From Pseudomonas fluorescens (GTDB taxonomy: Bacteria; Pseudomonadota; Gammaproteobacteria; Pseudomonadales; Pseudomonadaceae), in NCBI RefSeq assembly GCF_902497745.1, contig NZ_CABVHJ010000003.1, positions 108,192-172,191 of the forward strand: DNA of 64,000 bases, given 5' to 3'. Position numbers and translations under genes: made by a program. Below are positions 8,980-18,574 of this stretch, piece by piece. Each line of letters begins with the position of its first letter. The stretch's first letter is position 1. The notes below the pieces were generated by a model that ran no database searches, had not been told where the DNA came from, and was given only the letters and a program-made list of their open reading frames with translations.

Positions 8980-9540
8980 TCAAGGTTTCAGCGGTTTTGA
9001 GGCGATGGCCTTCTCGATCGCAGCAATAAATTCCGGATCATCGGGCTTGGTCAGGCTGGAGAAATTGGCGATGACCTTGCCTTGCCGATCGACCACATAT
9101 TTGTAGAAATTCCACTTCGGCGCGCTGCTCTGTGCGGCCAGCACCTGGAACAGATGCGTAGCGTCATCGCCACGGACCTTCTGCGGCTCGGTCATATTGA
9201 ACGTCACGCCGTAATTGGCGTAGCAAACCTTGGCGGTCTCGGCGCTGTCCTTGGACTCCTGCTTGAAGTCATTGGAAGGCACGCCAAGCATTTGCAGCCC
9301 TTGCGACTCAAAGCGCTTATGCAGCGCCTCAAGGCCTTCGAACTGCGGCGCAAAACCACAGAAACTCGCGGTGTTGACCACCACCAACGGTTTGTCGGCG
9401 TACTGCTTGCACAGATCGATGGATTCCTTGGCTCGCAACTTGGGCAGCGAGCCTTGCAGCAATTCGGGACAGTCAGCGGCCTGGGCCAAACCAGTCAACG
9501 CCATCAGCAACGCGGGAACAGCACACCAGCGCATCAGCAT
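8980..9540 (-). CDS. periplasmic glutathione peroxidase-family protein
   Basis: A 186-aa thioredoxin-fold peroxidase. An N-terminal signal peptide (about residues 1-22, ending AQAA) directs it to the periplasm, unlike cytoplasmic BtuE-type enzymes. The catalytic motif NTASFCGF holds the peroxidatic Cys61, and a tetrad Trp is visible in PKWNFYKY. Extra Cys residues near 24 and 44 may serve as resolving or structural thiols. It would reduce hydrogen or lipid peroxides, more likely with a thioredoxin-like donor than with glutathione. The ATG at 9540 is preceded by AAGGAT. It is separated from the small membrane gene upstream by 54 bases. Confidence 0.9.
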   Translation of the reverse strand: MLMRWCAVPALLMALTGLAQAADCPELLQGSLPKLRAKESIDLCKQYADKPLVVVNTASFCGFAPQFEGLEALHKRFESQGLQMLGVPSNDFKQESKDSAETAKVCYANYGVTFNMTEPQKVRGDDATHLFQVLAAQSSAPKWNFYKYVVDRQGKVIANFSSLTKPDDPEFIAAIEKAIASKPLKP

Positions 9541-9594
9541 GTCGAATATCCTTGAGCAGTCATCAGAGTTTGACGGTACTCGCCATGCCTGTTT

Positions 9595-9717
9595 CTAGCA
9601 AATGCTCATGTCCAACTGCATCAGGGCCAGACCACCCTGATGCCAGCCCCACCACACCAGCGCCAGCAATGCGGCGCCGAGTGCGCTGATGACGATTCGT
9701 GGCCAGAGTTGACTCAT
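9595..9717 (-). CDS. 40-aa single-span membrane protein coupled to the MFS gene
   Basis: A short gene encoding MSQLWPRIVISALGAALL and then a hydrophobic helix ending at a Cys-terminated tail (LMQLDMSIC). It has one transmembrane segment and a positively charged start (WPR). Its ATG overlaps the TGA of the upstream MFS transporter as ATGA, which is classic translational coupling. I recall similar short proteins next to this transporter in other pseudomonads. A role as an accessory or stabilising subunit of the transporter is plausible but unproven. Confidence 0.75.
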   Translation of the reverse strand: MSQLWPRIVISALGAALLALVWWGWHQGGLALMQLDMSIC

Positions 9718-10922
9718 ACGGCGCTCGCAGCGGCTTGCAGGCGCGCGACCGGCCGCTCGCGCACCGGCCAGTTCAGCGCGGCCGCCAGCAAGCTAAGAAG
9801 AATTGCCACTTGCCAGATCAAGTCATAACTCCCGGTTCGGTCATACACCACCCCGCCCAGCCAGCCGCCGAGGAACGAACCCAACTGATGGAACAGGAAC
9901 ACGATACCGCCGAGCATGGACAGATTTCGCACACCAAACAAGGTCGCCACCGTACCGTTGGTCAACGGCACCGTCGACAACCACAAGAAGCCCATGGCCA
10001 TGCCGAACAGGTACGCCGACATGGTCGTCACCGGCAGCCACAGGAACAGCACGATCACCACGGCGCGCAGCAGATACAACGCGGTCAGCAAGCGCGGCTT
10101 GGACATGCGCCCGCCGAGCCAACCGGCGGTGTAGGTGCCGAAGATATTGAACAAGCCGATCAACGCCAGCACCGTCGTGCCAACGCTGGCTGGCAGATGC
10201 TGATCGACCAGATACGCCGGCAGATGCACACCGATGAACACCACCTGAAAACCGCAGACGAAAAAGCCGAATGCCAACAACCAGAATCCGGAATGCGAGC
10301 AAGCTTCCCGCAGGGCTTCGGAGAGGGTTTGTTCATGACCCAGCACCGGCAGCGGTTTGTCCTTGAGCATGCTCACCAACGGCACGATCATCGCCACCAG
10401 CAGCCCCAAGACCAACAGTGCCGCCGACCAGCCGAGCCAGCCGATCAACCCGAGGGTGCCCGGCAACATGGCGAACTGGCCGAACGAACCGGCGGCGCTG
10501 GCAATGCCCATGCCCATGCTGCGTTTCTCCGGCGGCACGGCGCGGCCGACGACGCCGAGAATCACCGAGAACGAGGTGCCGGAAAGGCCGATACCAATCA
10601 GCAAACCGGCGCTCAGCGACAGCGTCACCGCTGAGTCCGACAGCCCCATGCACACCAGACCCAGCGCATACAGCACACCACCGATCAGCACCACTTTGGC
10701 CGCGCCGAAACGGTCGGCCAGCGCACCGGTAAACGGCTGCGCCAGACCCCAGATCAGATTCTGCAAAGCGATGGCGAAGGCGAACACCTCACGCCCCCAG
10801 CCGAACTGCGCACTCATCGGTGACAGGAAAAGACCGAAACCATGCCGCACGCCCAATGACAACGCCAGGATCAGCGCACTCCCGACCAACACCCAACCGC
10901 ACGTACGCCACATCGATGTCAT
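9714..10922 (-). CDS. MFS transporter (12 TM)
   Basis: A 402-aa inner-membrane permease of the major facilitator superfamily, probably a monocarboxylate/oxalate-formate-like carrier. About twelve hydrophobic spans are visible. The loop 2-3 motif reads GALADRFGAAKV, close to the MFS signature, with a related GGRMSKPR loop in the second half. A long cytoplasmic loop around residues 195-210 (KDKPLPVLGHEQTL) separates the halves. The start is ATG at 10922 after GGAG. A perfect 16-bp palindrome 15 bases upstream, repeated in front of the adjacent marR gene, shows that this gene is very likely repressed by that MarR protein. The substrate is unknown. Confidence 0.9.
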   Translation of the reverse strand: MTSMWRTCGWVLVGSALILALSLGVRHGFGLFLSPMSAQFGWGREVFAFAIALQNLIWGLAQPFTGALADRFGAAKVVLIGGVLYALGLVCMGLSDSAVTLSLSAGLLIGIGLSGTSFSVILGVVGRAVPPEKRSMGMGIASAAGSFGQFAMLPGTLGLIGWLGWSAALLVLGLLVAMIVPLVSMLKDKPLPVLGHEQTLSEALREACSHSGFWLLAFGFFVCGFQVVFIGVHLPAYLVDQHLPASVGTTVLALIGLFNIFGTYTAGWLGGRMSKPRLLTALYLLRAVVIVLFLWLPVTTMSAYLFGMAMGFLWLSTVPLTNGTVATLFGVRNLSMLGGIVFLFHQLGSFLGGWLGGVVYDRTGSYDLIWQVAILLSLLAAALNWPVRERPVARLQAAASAV

Positions 10923-10937
10923 TGTTATTCTCCGCTT

Positions 10938-10953
10938 GCGGGTATATACCCGC
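10938..10953. promoter_or_regulatory. perfect palindromic operator upstream of the MFS gene
   Basis: GCGGGTATATACCCGC is a perfect 16-bp palindrome lying between marR and the MFS start. A copy with one mismatch lies upstream of marR, so it is the probable binding site of the MarR regulator. Confidence 0.8.
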
Positions 10954-10963
10954 TTGAGTTTGG

Positions 10964-10984
10964 AAAAAACCGGCCTCAGGCCAG
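10964..10984 (-). terminator. intrinsic terminator overlapping the end of marR
   Basis: On the minus strand CTGGCC-TGA-GGCCGG is followed by six T. The stem includes the marR stop codon, so the regulator and transporter are probably separate transcripts. Confidence 0.7.
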
Positions 10985-11380
10985 TTCATCCAGCAATCTG
11001 AGCAAGGTTTCACGCTTCTCGGCACCCAGTCGATCGATCAACCGCTGCTGCGCCGCTTCCCAGGCCGGCAGTGCTGCTGCCAGGCGTTGCACGCCGGTTT
11101 CGGTGAGTTTGACGATGCGGTTACGCATGTCCTCACCCTCGGCCAGCGCCACCAGCCCCTCGCCTTCCAGCACCCGCAGATTGCGCCCGAGGGTGCTGCG
11201 GTCCAGCCCCATCGCTTCGGCGAGTTCCGAGATGCTCGGTTGATCCAGACGCTGCAGATTGCACAGCAAAGAATACTGGGCAACGTTGATCCCGAAGCCG
11301 TCGAGAGCGCCGTCGTAATGCCTGCTGACGCCACGAGCGGCGCGACGCAGGTTGGTGCACAAACACTGAGATGGAAGCAT
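10976..11380 (-). CDS. MarR-family transcriptional regulator
   Basis: A 134-aa winged-helix repressor. Dimerisation helices lie at both ends (NLRRAARGVSRHYD and AAQQRLIDRLG). The central HTH reads SISELAEAMGLDRSTLGRNLRVLEGEGLV, and the wing is AEGEDMRNRIVKLTETG. It lies upstream of an MFS gene, the usual layout for a ligand-responsive repressor that controls an exporter. No Shine-Dalgarno precedes the ATG. A good sigma-70 promoter places the transcript start about at the ATG, so the mRNA is probably leaderless. The operator overlaps the -10 region, which predicts autorepression. The inducing ligand is unknown. Confidence 0.9.
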   Translation of the reverse strand: MLPSQCLCTNLRRAARGVSRHYDGALDGFGINVAQYSLLCNLQRLDQPSISELAEAMGLDRSTLGRNLRVLEGEGLVALAEGEDMRNRIVKLTETGVQRLAAALPAWEAAQQRLIDRLGAEKRETLLRLLDELA

Positions 11381-11383
11381 GAT

Positions 11384-11399
11384 GCGTGTATATACCCGC
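11384..11399. promoter_or_regulatory. MarR operator copy over the marR -10 box
   Basis: GCGTGTATATACCCGC differs at a single position from the perfect palindrome at 10938-10953. It lies four bases from the marR start codon and covers its -10 element. Confidence 0.75.
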
Positions 11400-11415
11400 G
11401 ACTGTGTTAAATCAA
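11387..11415 (-). promoter_or_regulatory. sigma-70 promoter of marR
   Basis: On the minus strand TTGATT (11410-11415) and TATACA (11387-11392) are 17 bases apart. The expected start point falls at or within a few bases of the ATG at 11380. Confidence 0.65.
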
Positions 11416-11461
11416 GTTACAGATGAGTTTACCCATAACATTGTGCTGCCTGACAAACCGC

Positions 11462-11528
11462 TTTCGCGAGCAGGCTCGCTCCCACATTTGCAATGCGATC
11501 CCCTGTGGGAGCGAGCCTGCTCGCGAAG
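11462..11528. repeat. REP doublet, CCTG variant
   Basis: Inverted REP cores lie about 18 bases apart, downstream of cobS at the end of the cobalamin operon. The hairpin may act as a 3' barrier for that transcript. Confidence 0.93.
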
Positions 11529-11554
11529 AGGCCAGCACAGACAATCCAAAACTG

Positions 11555-12286
11555 TCAGACCAAAACCAATCCAGCCAACACCACCATCTCCAGCAATTCC
11601 AGCAACGCCCCCGCCGTATCGCCCGTCGTCCCGCCCAACCGCCGCATCATCACCTGCCGCAGCCAGACAAACACACAGACACCAATCACCAGCGCAACGA
11701 CGGCACTGAACCCGGCAATCACCACGCAAGCCAGCGCACTGAAGCCCAGCACCCACCACCCGGCCTTGCGCGGCAAATGATCCGCCAACGCCTGCCCCAA
11801 TCCACCCGCGCGCACATATGGCGTAGTCAGAAACAACCCAAGCAACGCCGCCCGTCCGAGCAACGGCACGATGATCAACGCAAGGCCTTGCTGTTGCTCG
11901 ATCAGCGCCAACAGCGCCGCAAACTTGAGCAACAACACCAACACCAGCGTGACCACCGCAATCGGCCCGCTGCGCGGGTCCTTCATGATCGTCAGCGTGC
12001 GCTCGCGATCACCAAAACCACCGAGCCAGGCATCGGCGCTGTCAGCCAGACCATCCAGATGAAGTGCACCGCTGAGCAGCACCCAAACCGTCAACAGTAA
12101 TGCCGCATGCAGCAACAACGGCGCGCCGCTCAAGGCGAGATTCAGCGCCCACAGGATCAAGCCAAACAGCAACCCCACCAACGGATAAAACAGCAACGAT
12201 CGCCCAAGCTGTTCCGGTTCGGGCATCCCCGGCAACCGAATCGGCAGGCTGCTGAGAAATTGCAGGGCGATCCACATCGGCAACAT
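11555..12286 (-). CDS. cobS: adenosylcobinamide-GDP ribazoletransferase (cobalamin synthase)
   Basis: CobS joins adenosylcobinamide-GDP to alpha-ribazole (or its phosphate) at the inner membrane, the last assembly step of B12. The 243-aa protein has several hydrophobic spans and the conserved loop GALHLDGLADSADAWLGG, whose acidic residues bind metal. It continues with RTLTIMKDPRSGPI, another family hallmark. ATG at 12286 starts two bases after the cobC stop (TGA-T-ATG); an upstream in-frame start at 12319 would extend into cobC and is unnecessary. It is the last gene of the operon. Confidence 0.95.
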   Translation of the reverse strand: MLPMWIALQFLSSLPIRLPGMPEPEQLGRSLLFYPLVGLLFGLILWALNLALSGAPLLLHAALLLTVWVLLSGALHLDGLADSADAWLGGFGDRERTLTIMKDPRSGPIAVVTLVLVLLLKFAALLALIEQQQGLALIIVPLLGRAALLGLFLTTPYVRAGGLGQALADHLPRKAGWWVLGFSALACVVIAGFSAVVALVIGVCVFVWLRQVMMRRLGGTTGDTAGALLELLEMVVLAGLVLV

Positions 12287-12287
12287 A

Positions 12288-12863
12288 TCAGTGACCGTCC
12301 CTGAGCGAACCGTCAGCATCGACCGTCAGCGCAAACAACGCTCCGTGAGCGACTTCGACATTGAGCAGTTGTTCGCGCGGCAGCCCGCGCGCTTGCGCCA
12401 GCAACAGGCGCATCACGCCGCCATGACTGATCAGCAACACCCGCTCACCGGCGTAAGCACTGTGCAGACGCGCAATTGCCGCCAGCACCCGAGCCGCGAA
12501 CTCGCTGACCGGTTCACCCTGCGGCGGCGTAAACGAATACGGATCGGCCCAAAACAACCCCAAGGCCTCGGCATCGGTCTCCATCAACGCGGCCGCGCTC
12601 TGCCCTTCCCACGCACCGAAATGCAGTTCCTGCAGATCCTTGTCCAGATGCACTGACAGGTTCAGTTGCTCACCCAGCTCTGCGGCAAACCGTGCGCAAC
12701 GTTGCAACGGCGAACTGACGATCCGATCCCACGGCCCGCCCTCGACCACGGCTGCACGCATTTGCGTCCAGCCCTTTTCGGTCAGCGCATCGTCGAGGCT
12801 GCCGCGCAAACCACCGCCGAGCTCAGTTTCACCATGGCGCAGCAGATCCAGTTGCAGGGTCAT
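12288..12863 (-). CDS. cobC: alpha-ribazole phosphatase (histidine phosphatase family)
   Basis: A 191-aa phosphoglycerate-mutase-fold phosphatase that removes the 5'-phosphate from alpha-ribazole phosphate or adenosylcobalamin phosphate. The catalytic motif LLRHGET is at residues 7-13 (phospho-His10). A second conserved block, [10 protein letters not shown], and the C-terminal catalytic [10 protein letters not shown] are present. Its ATG overlaps the cobT stop as ATGA, and cobS follows at once, so it is translationally coupled on both sides. Position between cobT and cobS supports this role over a general phosphatase. Confidence 0.93.
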   Translation of the reverse strand: MTLQLDLLRHGETELGGGLRGSLDDALTEKGWTQMRAAVVEGGPWDRIVSSPLQRCARFAAELGEQLNLSVHLDKDLQELHFGAWEGQSAAALMETDAEALGLFWADPYSFTPPQGEPVSEFAARVLAAIARLHSAYAGERVLLISHGGVMRLLLAQARGLPREQLLNVEVAHGALFALTVDADGSLRDGH

Positions 12864-13915
12864 GCCGGACGATCCGCTACCGCAGCTTCAGCAAACGTCG
12901 CCATCTGCCCGTGCAGATCGCAAGCCAAGCGCAACAGAGGCACCGCCAGCGCAGCGCCACTGCCCTCACCCAGACGTAAACCGAGTTCCAGCAACGGCTC
13001 GGCCTTCAGGGTTTCCAGCACATGGCGATGCCCCGGCTCGGCACCACGGTGACCGAACAACAGCCACTCGCGACAGGCCGGATTCAAACGCACCGCCACC
13101 AGCGCCGCGACTGTGCAGATAAAACCGTCGACCAGCACCGCGACGCCTTCTTGAGCCGCTGCCAGATACGCACCGATCAGCGCGGCGATTTCAAAACCGC
13201 CGAGATTGAACAGGGTTTGCAAGGCATCGCCACGCTGTGCCGCGTGCAATGCCAGCGCACGCTCGATCACTTGTGCTTTATGGCTGACACCTTCGGCATT
13301 CAGCCCGGTGCCGGGACCGGTCAGATGCGCCACCGGGCAATCGAGCAAGGCACAGGCCAATGCGCTCGCCGCGGTGGTGTTGCCAATGCCCATTTCGCCA
13401 CCGATGAACAGCTGCGCGCCCGCCGCTTTTGCTCGCAGCAGACTGTCGCGACCGGCCTGCAACGCGAGTTCGCCCTGGGCCTGAGTCATTGCCGCGCCCT
13501 GAGCGAAGTTCGCCGTGCCCGCGCCAATGTTCAAATGACGCACACCCGGCAGGTTCAGCGCTGGATTCACGGTACCCAGATCGACCACTTCCAGCTGCGC
13601 GCCGAGCTGCCGCGCCAACACACTGATCGCCGCACCACCGCTGACAAAGTTGAGCAGCATCTGCCCGGTGACTTCCTGCGGGAACGCCGAAACACCTTCA
13701 GCGACCACGCCATGATCACCGGCAAAAATCGCGATCCACACTTGCGAGAGTGTCGGCTTGACCTGGCCTTGCAGACCGGCCAGTTGCACCGCGACCGATT
13801 CCAGACGCCCCAGCGAACCCGCCGGTTTGGTCAGTTGCTGTTGCCGTGCCGTCGCTTGTTCAACAACGCTGAGATCGACCGGTTTGCACGGGTTCAGCCA
13901 CCAGGTTTGAGTCAT
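12860..13915 (-). CDS. cobT: nicotinate-nucleotide--dimethylbenzimidazole phosphoribosyltransferase
   Basis: CobT transfers phosphoribose from nicotinate mononucleotide to 5,6-dimethylbenzimidazole to give alpha-ribazole phosphate. The 351-aa length is typical. Family blocks seen are PAGSLGRLE near residue 33, [39 protein letters not shown] and, near the C-terminus, [11 protein letters not shown], which holds the catalytic Glu. ATG at 13915 with AAGGA eight bases upstream is the true start; a longer frame reaching 14002 would only read through the end of cobU. ATGA overlap with cobU shows coupling. Confidence 0.97.
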   Translation of the reverse strand: MTQTWWLNPCKPVDLSVVEQATARQQQLTKPAGSLGRLESVAVQLAGLQGQVKPTLSQVWIAIFAGDHGVVAEGVSAFPQEVTGQMLLNFVSGGAAISVLARQLGAQLEVVDLGTVNPALNLPGVRHLNIGAGTANFAQGAAMTQAQGELALQAGRDSLLRAKAAGAQLFIGGEMGIGNTTAASALACALLDCPVAHLTGPGTGLNAEGVSHKAQVIERALALHAAQRGDALQTLFNLGGFEIAALIGAYLAAAQEGVAVLVDGFICTVAALVAVRLNPACREWLLFGHRGAEPGHRHVLETLKAEPLLELGLRLGEGSGAALAVPLLRLACDLHGQMATFAEAAVADRPA

Positions 13916-14433
13916 AACGCAGGTCCTTTCAAAGTCAGGGGCAGGCCGGCAACGGTCAGGACAACACGCTGACAGCGCTCGGCCAGAGCTTGATGAAGCC
14001 AACCGGCTTCATCGACGTAGCGGCGAGTCAATTCGCCCAGCGGCACGACACCCATTCCGGTCTCGTTGCTGACAAAAATGATTTCACCCGGCAGCGAGAC
14101 CAGGCATTCGAGCAGGGCTTCGCGCTCGGCGACGAGGCGTTCGGCGTCGTCGAGCATCAGCAGATTCGTCAGCCACAAGGTCAGGCAATCGACCAGCAGG
14201 CAACGCTCGGCGCTGGCGCTTTCGCGCAGGACGCGGGCCAGTTCCAAGGGTTCTTCAATGAGTGCCCATTCGACGGGACGGCGGGCGCGGTGATGGGCGA
14301 CGCGATCGCTCATCTCGCCATCGAGGGGTTGGCTGGTGGCGATGTAAGTCACGGCCAGGCCGCTATCGCTGGCTAGTTTTTCTGCCAGGCGACTTTTGCC
14401 GGAGCGGGCGCCGCCGAGGATCAGTTGGAGCAT
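13912..14433 (-). CDS. cobU: bifunctional adenosylcobinamide kinase/guanylyltransferase
   Basis: A 173-aa P-loop enzyme that phosphorylates adenosylcobinamide and then adds GMP. The Walker A motif GGARSGKS is at residues 7-14. The HHRARRP segment holds the guanylylated His, and [12 protein letters not shown] and [11 protein letters not shown] complete the family pattern. It is known as CobP in the Pseudomonas denitrificans scheme. A REP doublet separates it from cobQ upstream, and the Shine-Dalgarno is weak. Downstream it is coupled to cobT by an ATGA overlap. Confidence 0.96.
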   Translation of the reverse strand: MLQLILGGARSGKSRLAEKLASDSGLAVTYIATSQPLDGEMSDRVAHHRARRPVEWALIEEPLELARVLRESASAERCLLVDCLTLWLTNLLMLDDAERLVAEREALLECLVSLPGEIIFVSNETGMGVVPLGELTRRYVDEAGWLHQALAERCQRVVLTVAGLPLTLKGPAL

Positions 14434-14471
14434 GGGTTCATCCAGGAAAATTCAAGTGAGACAACCGCCGC

Positions 14472-14564
14472 TTTCGCGAGCAGGCTCGCTCCCACAGGGT
14501 TATGAGTTGTACTCAAAATGTTTGGCTAACCGCATTCACTGTGGGAGCGAGCCTGCTCGCGAAG
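14472..14564. repeat. REP doublet inside the cob operon (cobQ/cobU junction), CCTG variant
   Basis: Inverted REP cores with a 43-base centre occupy most of the 148-base gap between cobQ and cobU. As transcribed RNA the arms could form a stable hairpin that alters expression of cobU and genes after it. Confidence 0.93.
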
Positions 14565-14581
14565 AGGCCAGCACAGGCAAC

Positions 14582-16033
14582 TCAAATCCCACAGAGCCGA
14601 CGCAACAGATCAGTATCCAGATGCTTCTCCACCAGATCCGCCAGCCGTTCGATATCGCGCTCGCGCAAGCCGTGATAATCCACCGTCTGCACATCGCTCA
14701 ACCCGGCCCAGCGCAGCAACGCCGCACTCGCCGCCGGCGATTCGAACAGACCATGCAGATACGTGCCGAGCACCTGCCCGTCAGCACTCTGCGCACCGTC
14801 GCAACGGCCATCATCCAGATGCACCGCAGCACTCTCCAGCGCCGGTCCGCTGGTCACGCCGGCATGAATTTCATAGCCGCTGACGTCGGCATCTTCCAGC
14901 GCCAGCCGTCCACGCACATTGCGCAACTGCTTCTCGGCTTCAAGTGTGGTTTCGAACGCCAGCAAGCCCAAACCGGCACTCGTGCCCGGCGCGCCTTCGA
15001 GGCCGAGCGGGTCATGCACCTGCTCGCCGAGCATCTGCAGACCGCCGCAGATCCCCAGCACTTTGCCGCCGTAACGCAAGTGCCGAGAGATCGCCGTATC
15101 CCAGCCATTGGCGCGCAGATAAGCCAGATCGCTGCGCACGCTTTTCGAGCCCGGCAGAATGATCAGGTCAGCCGCCGGAATCGCCTGCCCCGGGCCGACG
15201 AATTGCAGATCAACTTGCGGATGCAGGCGCAGCGGATCGAAATCGGTGTGGTTGCTAATGCGCGGCAGCACCGGCACCACCACTTTCAACACCTGCTCAG
15301 CCTTGTCGGTCTGGCGCTGATCGATGCCGTCCTCGGCTTCCAGATGCAGATCCATCACGTAGGGCAATACGCCCACCACCGGTTTGCCGGTACGCTGTTC
15401 CAGCCAGTCAAGGCCCGGTTGCAGCAAGGCGATGTCGCCGCGAAAACGGTTGATGATGAAACCTTTGACCCGCGCCTGTTCACTCGGCGAGAGCAACTCC
15501 AAGGTGCCGACCAGATGCGCGAAAACCCCGCCGCGATTGATGTCGGCGATCAGCAGCACCGGGCAATCCACCGCCTCGGCAAACCCCATGTTGGCGATGT
15601 CGCCAGCGCGCAGATTGATCTCTGCCGGCGAGCCTGCGCCTTCAACCATCACCAGTGGATACGTAGCGCTGAGCCGTTCGTGGGATGCGAGCACCGCTTT
15701 CATGGCGATGGCTTTGTAGTCGTGATAAGCCACGGCATTCATCGAAGTCACGGCGCGACCATGGATGATCACTTGTGCGCCGGTGTCGCTGTTCGGCTTG
15801 AGCAGCACCGGGTTCATGTCGGTGTGCGGATCGAGAAATGCCGCTTGCGCCTGCACCGCTTGCGCGCGGCCAATCTCACCGCCATCAGCGGTCACCGCGC
15901 TGTTGAGCGCCATGTTCTGCGGCTTGAACGGGACGACCGCGACACCTTGGCGGGTCGCCCAGCGGCACAGCGCCGTCACCAGTGTGCTTTTACCGGCATC
16001 GGAGGTGGTGCCTTGCACCATCAGGGTGGTCAT
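14582..16033 (-). CDS. cobQ: cobyric acid synthase (amidates adenosylcobyrinate a,c-diamide at b, d, e, g)
   Basis: CobQ carries out four ATP- and glutamine-dependent amidations. The 483-aa protein starts with a dethiobiotin-synthetase-like P-loop ([12 protein letters not shown], residues 7-18). The ATPase domain is followed by a class I glutamine amidotransferase domain with the nucleophile in [10 protein letters not shown] and the catalytic His in LHGLFES. The ATG overlaps the cobD stop as ATGA. Its stop lies just inside the REP-flanked gap before cobU. Confidence 0.97.
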   Translation of the reverse strand: MTTLMVQGTTSDAGKSTLVTALCRWATRQGVAVVPFKPQNMALNSAVTADGGEIGRAQAVQAQAAFLDPHTDMNPVLLKPNSDTGAQVIIHGRAVTSMNAVAYHDYKAIAMKAVLASHERLSATYPLVMVEGAGSPAEINLRAGDIANMGFAEAVDCPVLLIADINRGGVFAHLVGTLELLSPSEQARVKGFIINRFRGDIALLQPGLDWLEQRTGKPVVGVLPYVMDLHLEAEDGIDQRQTDKAEQVLKVVVPVLPRISNHTDFDPLRLHPQVDLQFVGPGQAIPAADLIILPGSKSVRSDLAYLRANGWDTAISRHLRYGGKVLGICGGLQMLGEQVHDPLGLEGAPGTSAGLGLLAFETTLEAEKQLRNVRGRLALEDADVSGYEIHAGVTSGPALESAAVHLDDGRCDGAQSADGQVLGTYLHGLFESPAASAALLRWAGLSDVQTVDYHGLRERDIERLADLVEKHLDTDLLRRLCGI

Positions 16034-17022
16034 GGGTGGTCCTTGGCGAAAGCGCTTAAAGCGTGTTCGAGACGCGCCTCTTCAGCCGCGTCGGCGGGCA
16101 GGCCAAAACGCAAACTGCTGTTGTGGGTAAAGATGCGCAGGAGAATGCCGCGACGGGCCATGAACCCGTGCAACGCCTCGGCGTGTTCGGTGATCAGCCA
16201 CTGGAACAGCGCGCAACCGCCCTGCGGCTTGAAGCCGTAGCGTTCAAGCAGCGCCACCAGCCGCTCACTGGCCTCATCGCTGCGAATCCGTTGGCGTGTG
16301 TGCCCTTCGGTGTCTTGCAGACAGGCCTGACCGAGCACCCGCGTCGGCCCACTCACCGCCCATGGCCCGACCTGTTCGGCGAGCAGCTTGAGCAACTTGC
16401 GCTCGGCTAGCACAAAACCCAGACGCACGCCGGCGAGGCCGAAAAACTTGCCGAACGAACGCAACACGATCAGCCCGACTTGATGCGCATGCGGCGCCAG
16501 GCTCAGTTGCGGCGTGTTGTCCATAAAGGCTTCATCGACCACCAGCCAGCCACCGCGCCGGGCGAGCCGCGCATGCCAGTCGAGCAGGCGTGCCGGGGTC
16601 AGACTCAGGCCGGTCGGGTTGTTCGGATTGACCACCACCAGCACATCGAGGCTGTCGAGAAAGAACTCGACTTCCTGCTCCAGCACTTCGCGCACAATAT
16701 AGCCGCTGCGGCGCCAGGCTTCGGCATGTTCGGCATAACACGGTGACAACACGCCGACTTTGCCGGCGCGGCGCAAACGCGGCAGCAACTGGATAGCCAT
16801 CTGCGAACCGGCCACCGGCAGCACCTGCGCGGCACCGTAGTAATCGCACGCAGCTTGTTCCAGACCGTCGTCGGTTTCCGGCAAACGCGCCCAGGCGCGC
16901 AGCGGGATGTCCGGAATCGGAAATGGCCATGGCGCGAGGCCGCTGGACAGGTCGAGCCAATCCGCTTCGGCGATGCCGTAATCGAGTGCCGCCTTGCGCA
17001 GCCGGCCACCGTGCTCAAGCAT
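16030..17022 (-). CDS. cobD: L-threonine-O-3-phosphate decarboxylase
   Basis: A 330-aa fold-type I PLP enzyme that makes (R)-1-amino-2-propanol phosphate, the linker between the corrin ring and the nucleotide loop. Motifs are LEHGGRL at the N-terminus, VVNPNNPTG for substrate and PLP binding, VVDEAFMD, and the PLP lysine in [15 protein letters not shown]. In the Pseudomonas denitrificans scheme this is CobC, so naming needs care. The start overlaps the cbiB end by eight bases and the stop overlaps cobQ as ATGA. Confidence 0.93.
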   Translation of the reverse strand: MLEHGGRLRKAALDYGIAEADWLDLSSGLAPWPFPIPDIPLRAWARLPETDDGLEQAACDYYGAAQVLPVAGSQMAIQLLPRLRRAGKVGVLSPCYAEHAEAWRRSGYIVREVLEQEVEFFLDSLDVLVVVNPNNPTGLSLTPARLLDWHARLARRGGWLVVDEAFMDNTPQLSLAPHAHQVGLIVLRSFGKFFGLAGVRLGFVLAERKLLKLLAEQVGPWAVSGPTRVLGQACLQDTEGHTRQRIRSDEASERLVALLERYGFKPQGGCALFQWLITEHAEALHGFMARRGILLRIFTHNSSLRFGLPADAAEEARLEHALSAFAKDHP

Positions 17023-17923
17023 AGAATTCAGCCCCCACGCAGAGAATCAGCAGCCATAACCATACGCCGCGCTGGACCAATTGCCAGCCACGATCAATGG
17101 AATCTGCGTCAGCCGCTGCGCCCTCGCCAAGCTGAGGACGGTCGTGAAGTTCGCCGTGGTAAATCGCCGGCCCACCCAATTCCACGCCCAGTGCACCAGC
17201 GCCGGCCGCCATCACCGGACCGGCGTTGGGGCTGTCCCATTGCGGCGCCTGGGTGCGCCAGCACTTCAGCGCGAGTCGGGTTTTGCCGAGCAGCGCGTAG
17301 GTCAACGCCACCAGACGCGCAGGAATGTAGTTGAGCACGTCGTCGATTTTCGCCGCCGCCCAACCGAAACGCTCGAAGCGTTCGTTGCGATAGCCCCACA
17401 TCGCATCGAGCGTATTGCTCAAGCGATAGAGCACCACGCCCGGCGCACCCGCCACGACAAACCAGAACAGCGCGGCGAACACCGCGTCACTGCCGTTTTC
17501 CAGCACCGATTCGGTGGCGGCGCGGGCGACGGCGGTGCTGTCGAGTTCATCGGTCTGGCGGCTGACCAGATAGCCGACGCGTTTGCGCGCCTCGTCCAGA
17601 TCTTCCGCGCGCAACGCGGCGGCGACCGGCGCGACATGCTCGCCGAGGCTGCGCATGCCGAGGGCGCAATACAACGCGAGAATCTCGACGACCCAACCCA
17701 CGTACGGCGCCCAGGAAAACGCCGTGGCGAGCAAGGTCAGCGGCAGCACCGCGATCACCCACGCGGTGACGCCATGGCTGCGCCAGCCACGACCACCGGC
17801 GTTGAAACGTTGCTCGATGCGCCCGGCAAAATTGCCGAACGCCACCAGCGGATGCCAGCGTTTCGGTTCACCGAGCAGCGCATCCAGCGCAACCGCAGCG
17901 ACACTCAACAACGCCACACTCAT
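17015..17923 (-). CDS. cbiB: adenosylcobinamide-phosphate synthase
   Basis: An integral membrane enzyme of 302 aa that attaches aminopropanol (phosphate) to adenosylcobyric acid. Family features are [20 protein letters not shown] at the N-terminus, the [13 protein letters not shown] region, [18 protein letters not shown] and [20 protein letters not shown]. The ATG at 17923 with GGGGAG seven bases upstream is clearly better than a TTG five codons earlier. It starts on an ATGA overlap with bluB and runs eight bases into cobD. CobD is the name in the P. denitrificans scheme. Confidence 0.95.
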   Translation of the reverse strand: MSVALLSVAAVALDALLGEPKRWHPLVAFGNFAGRIEQRFNAGGRGWRSHGVTAWVIAVLPLTLLATAFSWAPYVGWVVEILALYCALGMRSLGEHVAPVAAALRAEDLDEARKRVGYLVSRQTDELDSTAVARAATESVLENGSDAVFAALFWFVVAGAPGVVLYRLSNTLDAMWGYRNERFERFGWAAAKIDDVLNYIPARLVALTYALLGKTRLALKCWRTQAPQWDSPNAGPVMAAGAGALGVELGGPAIYHGELHDRPQLGEGAAADADSIDRGWQLVQRGVWLWLLILCVGAEFYA

Positions 17924-18570
17924 TGACTCACTCCCCAATAATTCTCAAACAGCAACTCATTGAGCGGACGCGCCTGCGCCCACCCTTCGAGTACCAGCAT
18001 CGGCGCCGGATAGAATTCCTTGACCGGACCCAGACATAAAACCGCCAGAGGTTTTGCGCCTTCGGGCAACTTCAAAAGATCAGCCAGTGCCTGAGGCTCG
18101 AACAGTGAAACCCAACCCATGCCGAGGCCTTCGGCGCGCGAGGCCAGCCACAGATTCTGGATCGCACAAGACAACGACGCCATGTCCATTTCCGGCAGCG
18201 TGCGGCGCCCGAAAATGTGTTTTTCGCGATCATCCATCAGCGCCGCGACCAGCACTTCGGCGCAGTCGTTGATGCCTTCGACCTTGAGCTTCATGAACTC
18301 GTCACTGCGCTCGCCGAGGGCTTCAGCGGTGCGCACGCGTTCTTCTTCCACGAGGTTCTGGATCTGCCCGCGCAGGCTGCGGTCGCTGATGCGGATGAAG
18401 CGCCAGGGCTGCATCAGGCCGACACTCGGGGCCTGGTGGGCGGCTTCCAGTAGTCGGCGCAGCAGCTTCGGCTCGACCGTGCCGCCAGTGAAGTGGCGCA
18501 TGTCGCGGCGTTCGGCGATGGCTCGATAAACCGCTTCGCGTTCGGCTTCGGAAAATGTGTTGTCGGTCAT
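17920..18570 (-). CDS. bluB: 5,6-dimethylbenzimidazole synthase
   Basis: BluB is a flavin-destructase of the nitroreductase fold that turns reduced FMN and oxygen into DMB, the lower ligand of B12, so the pathway here is aerobic. The 216-aa protein shows [10 protein letters not shown] near residue 22, [13 protein letters not shown] (FMN-binding loop) and [11 protein letters not shown] longer frame to 18621 would begin in REP-derived sequence (QCGSELAREE), so the ATG at 18570 is chosen. Its ribosome-binding site (AGAGG) abuts the REP arm. ATGA overlap couples it to cbiB. Confidence 0.95.
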   Translation of the reverse strand: MTDNTFSEAEREAVYRAIAERRDMRHFTGGTVEPKLLRRLLEAAHQAPSVGLMQPWRFIRISDRSLRGQIQNLVEEERVRTAEALGERSDEFMKLKVEGINDCAEVLVAALMDDREKHIFGRRTLPEMDMASLSCAIQNLWLASRAEGLGMGWVSLFEPQALADLLKLPEGAKPLAVLCLGPVKEFYPAPMLVLEGWAQARPLNELLFENYWGVSQ

Positions 18571-18574
18571 GGCC

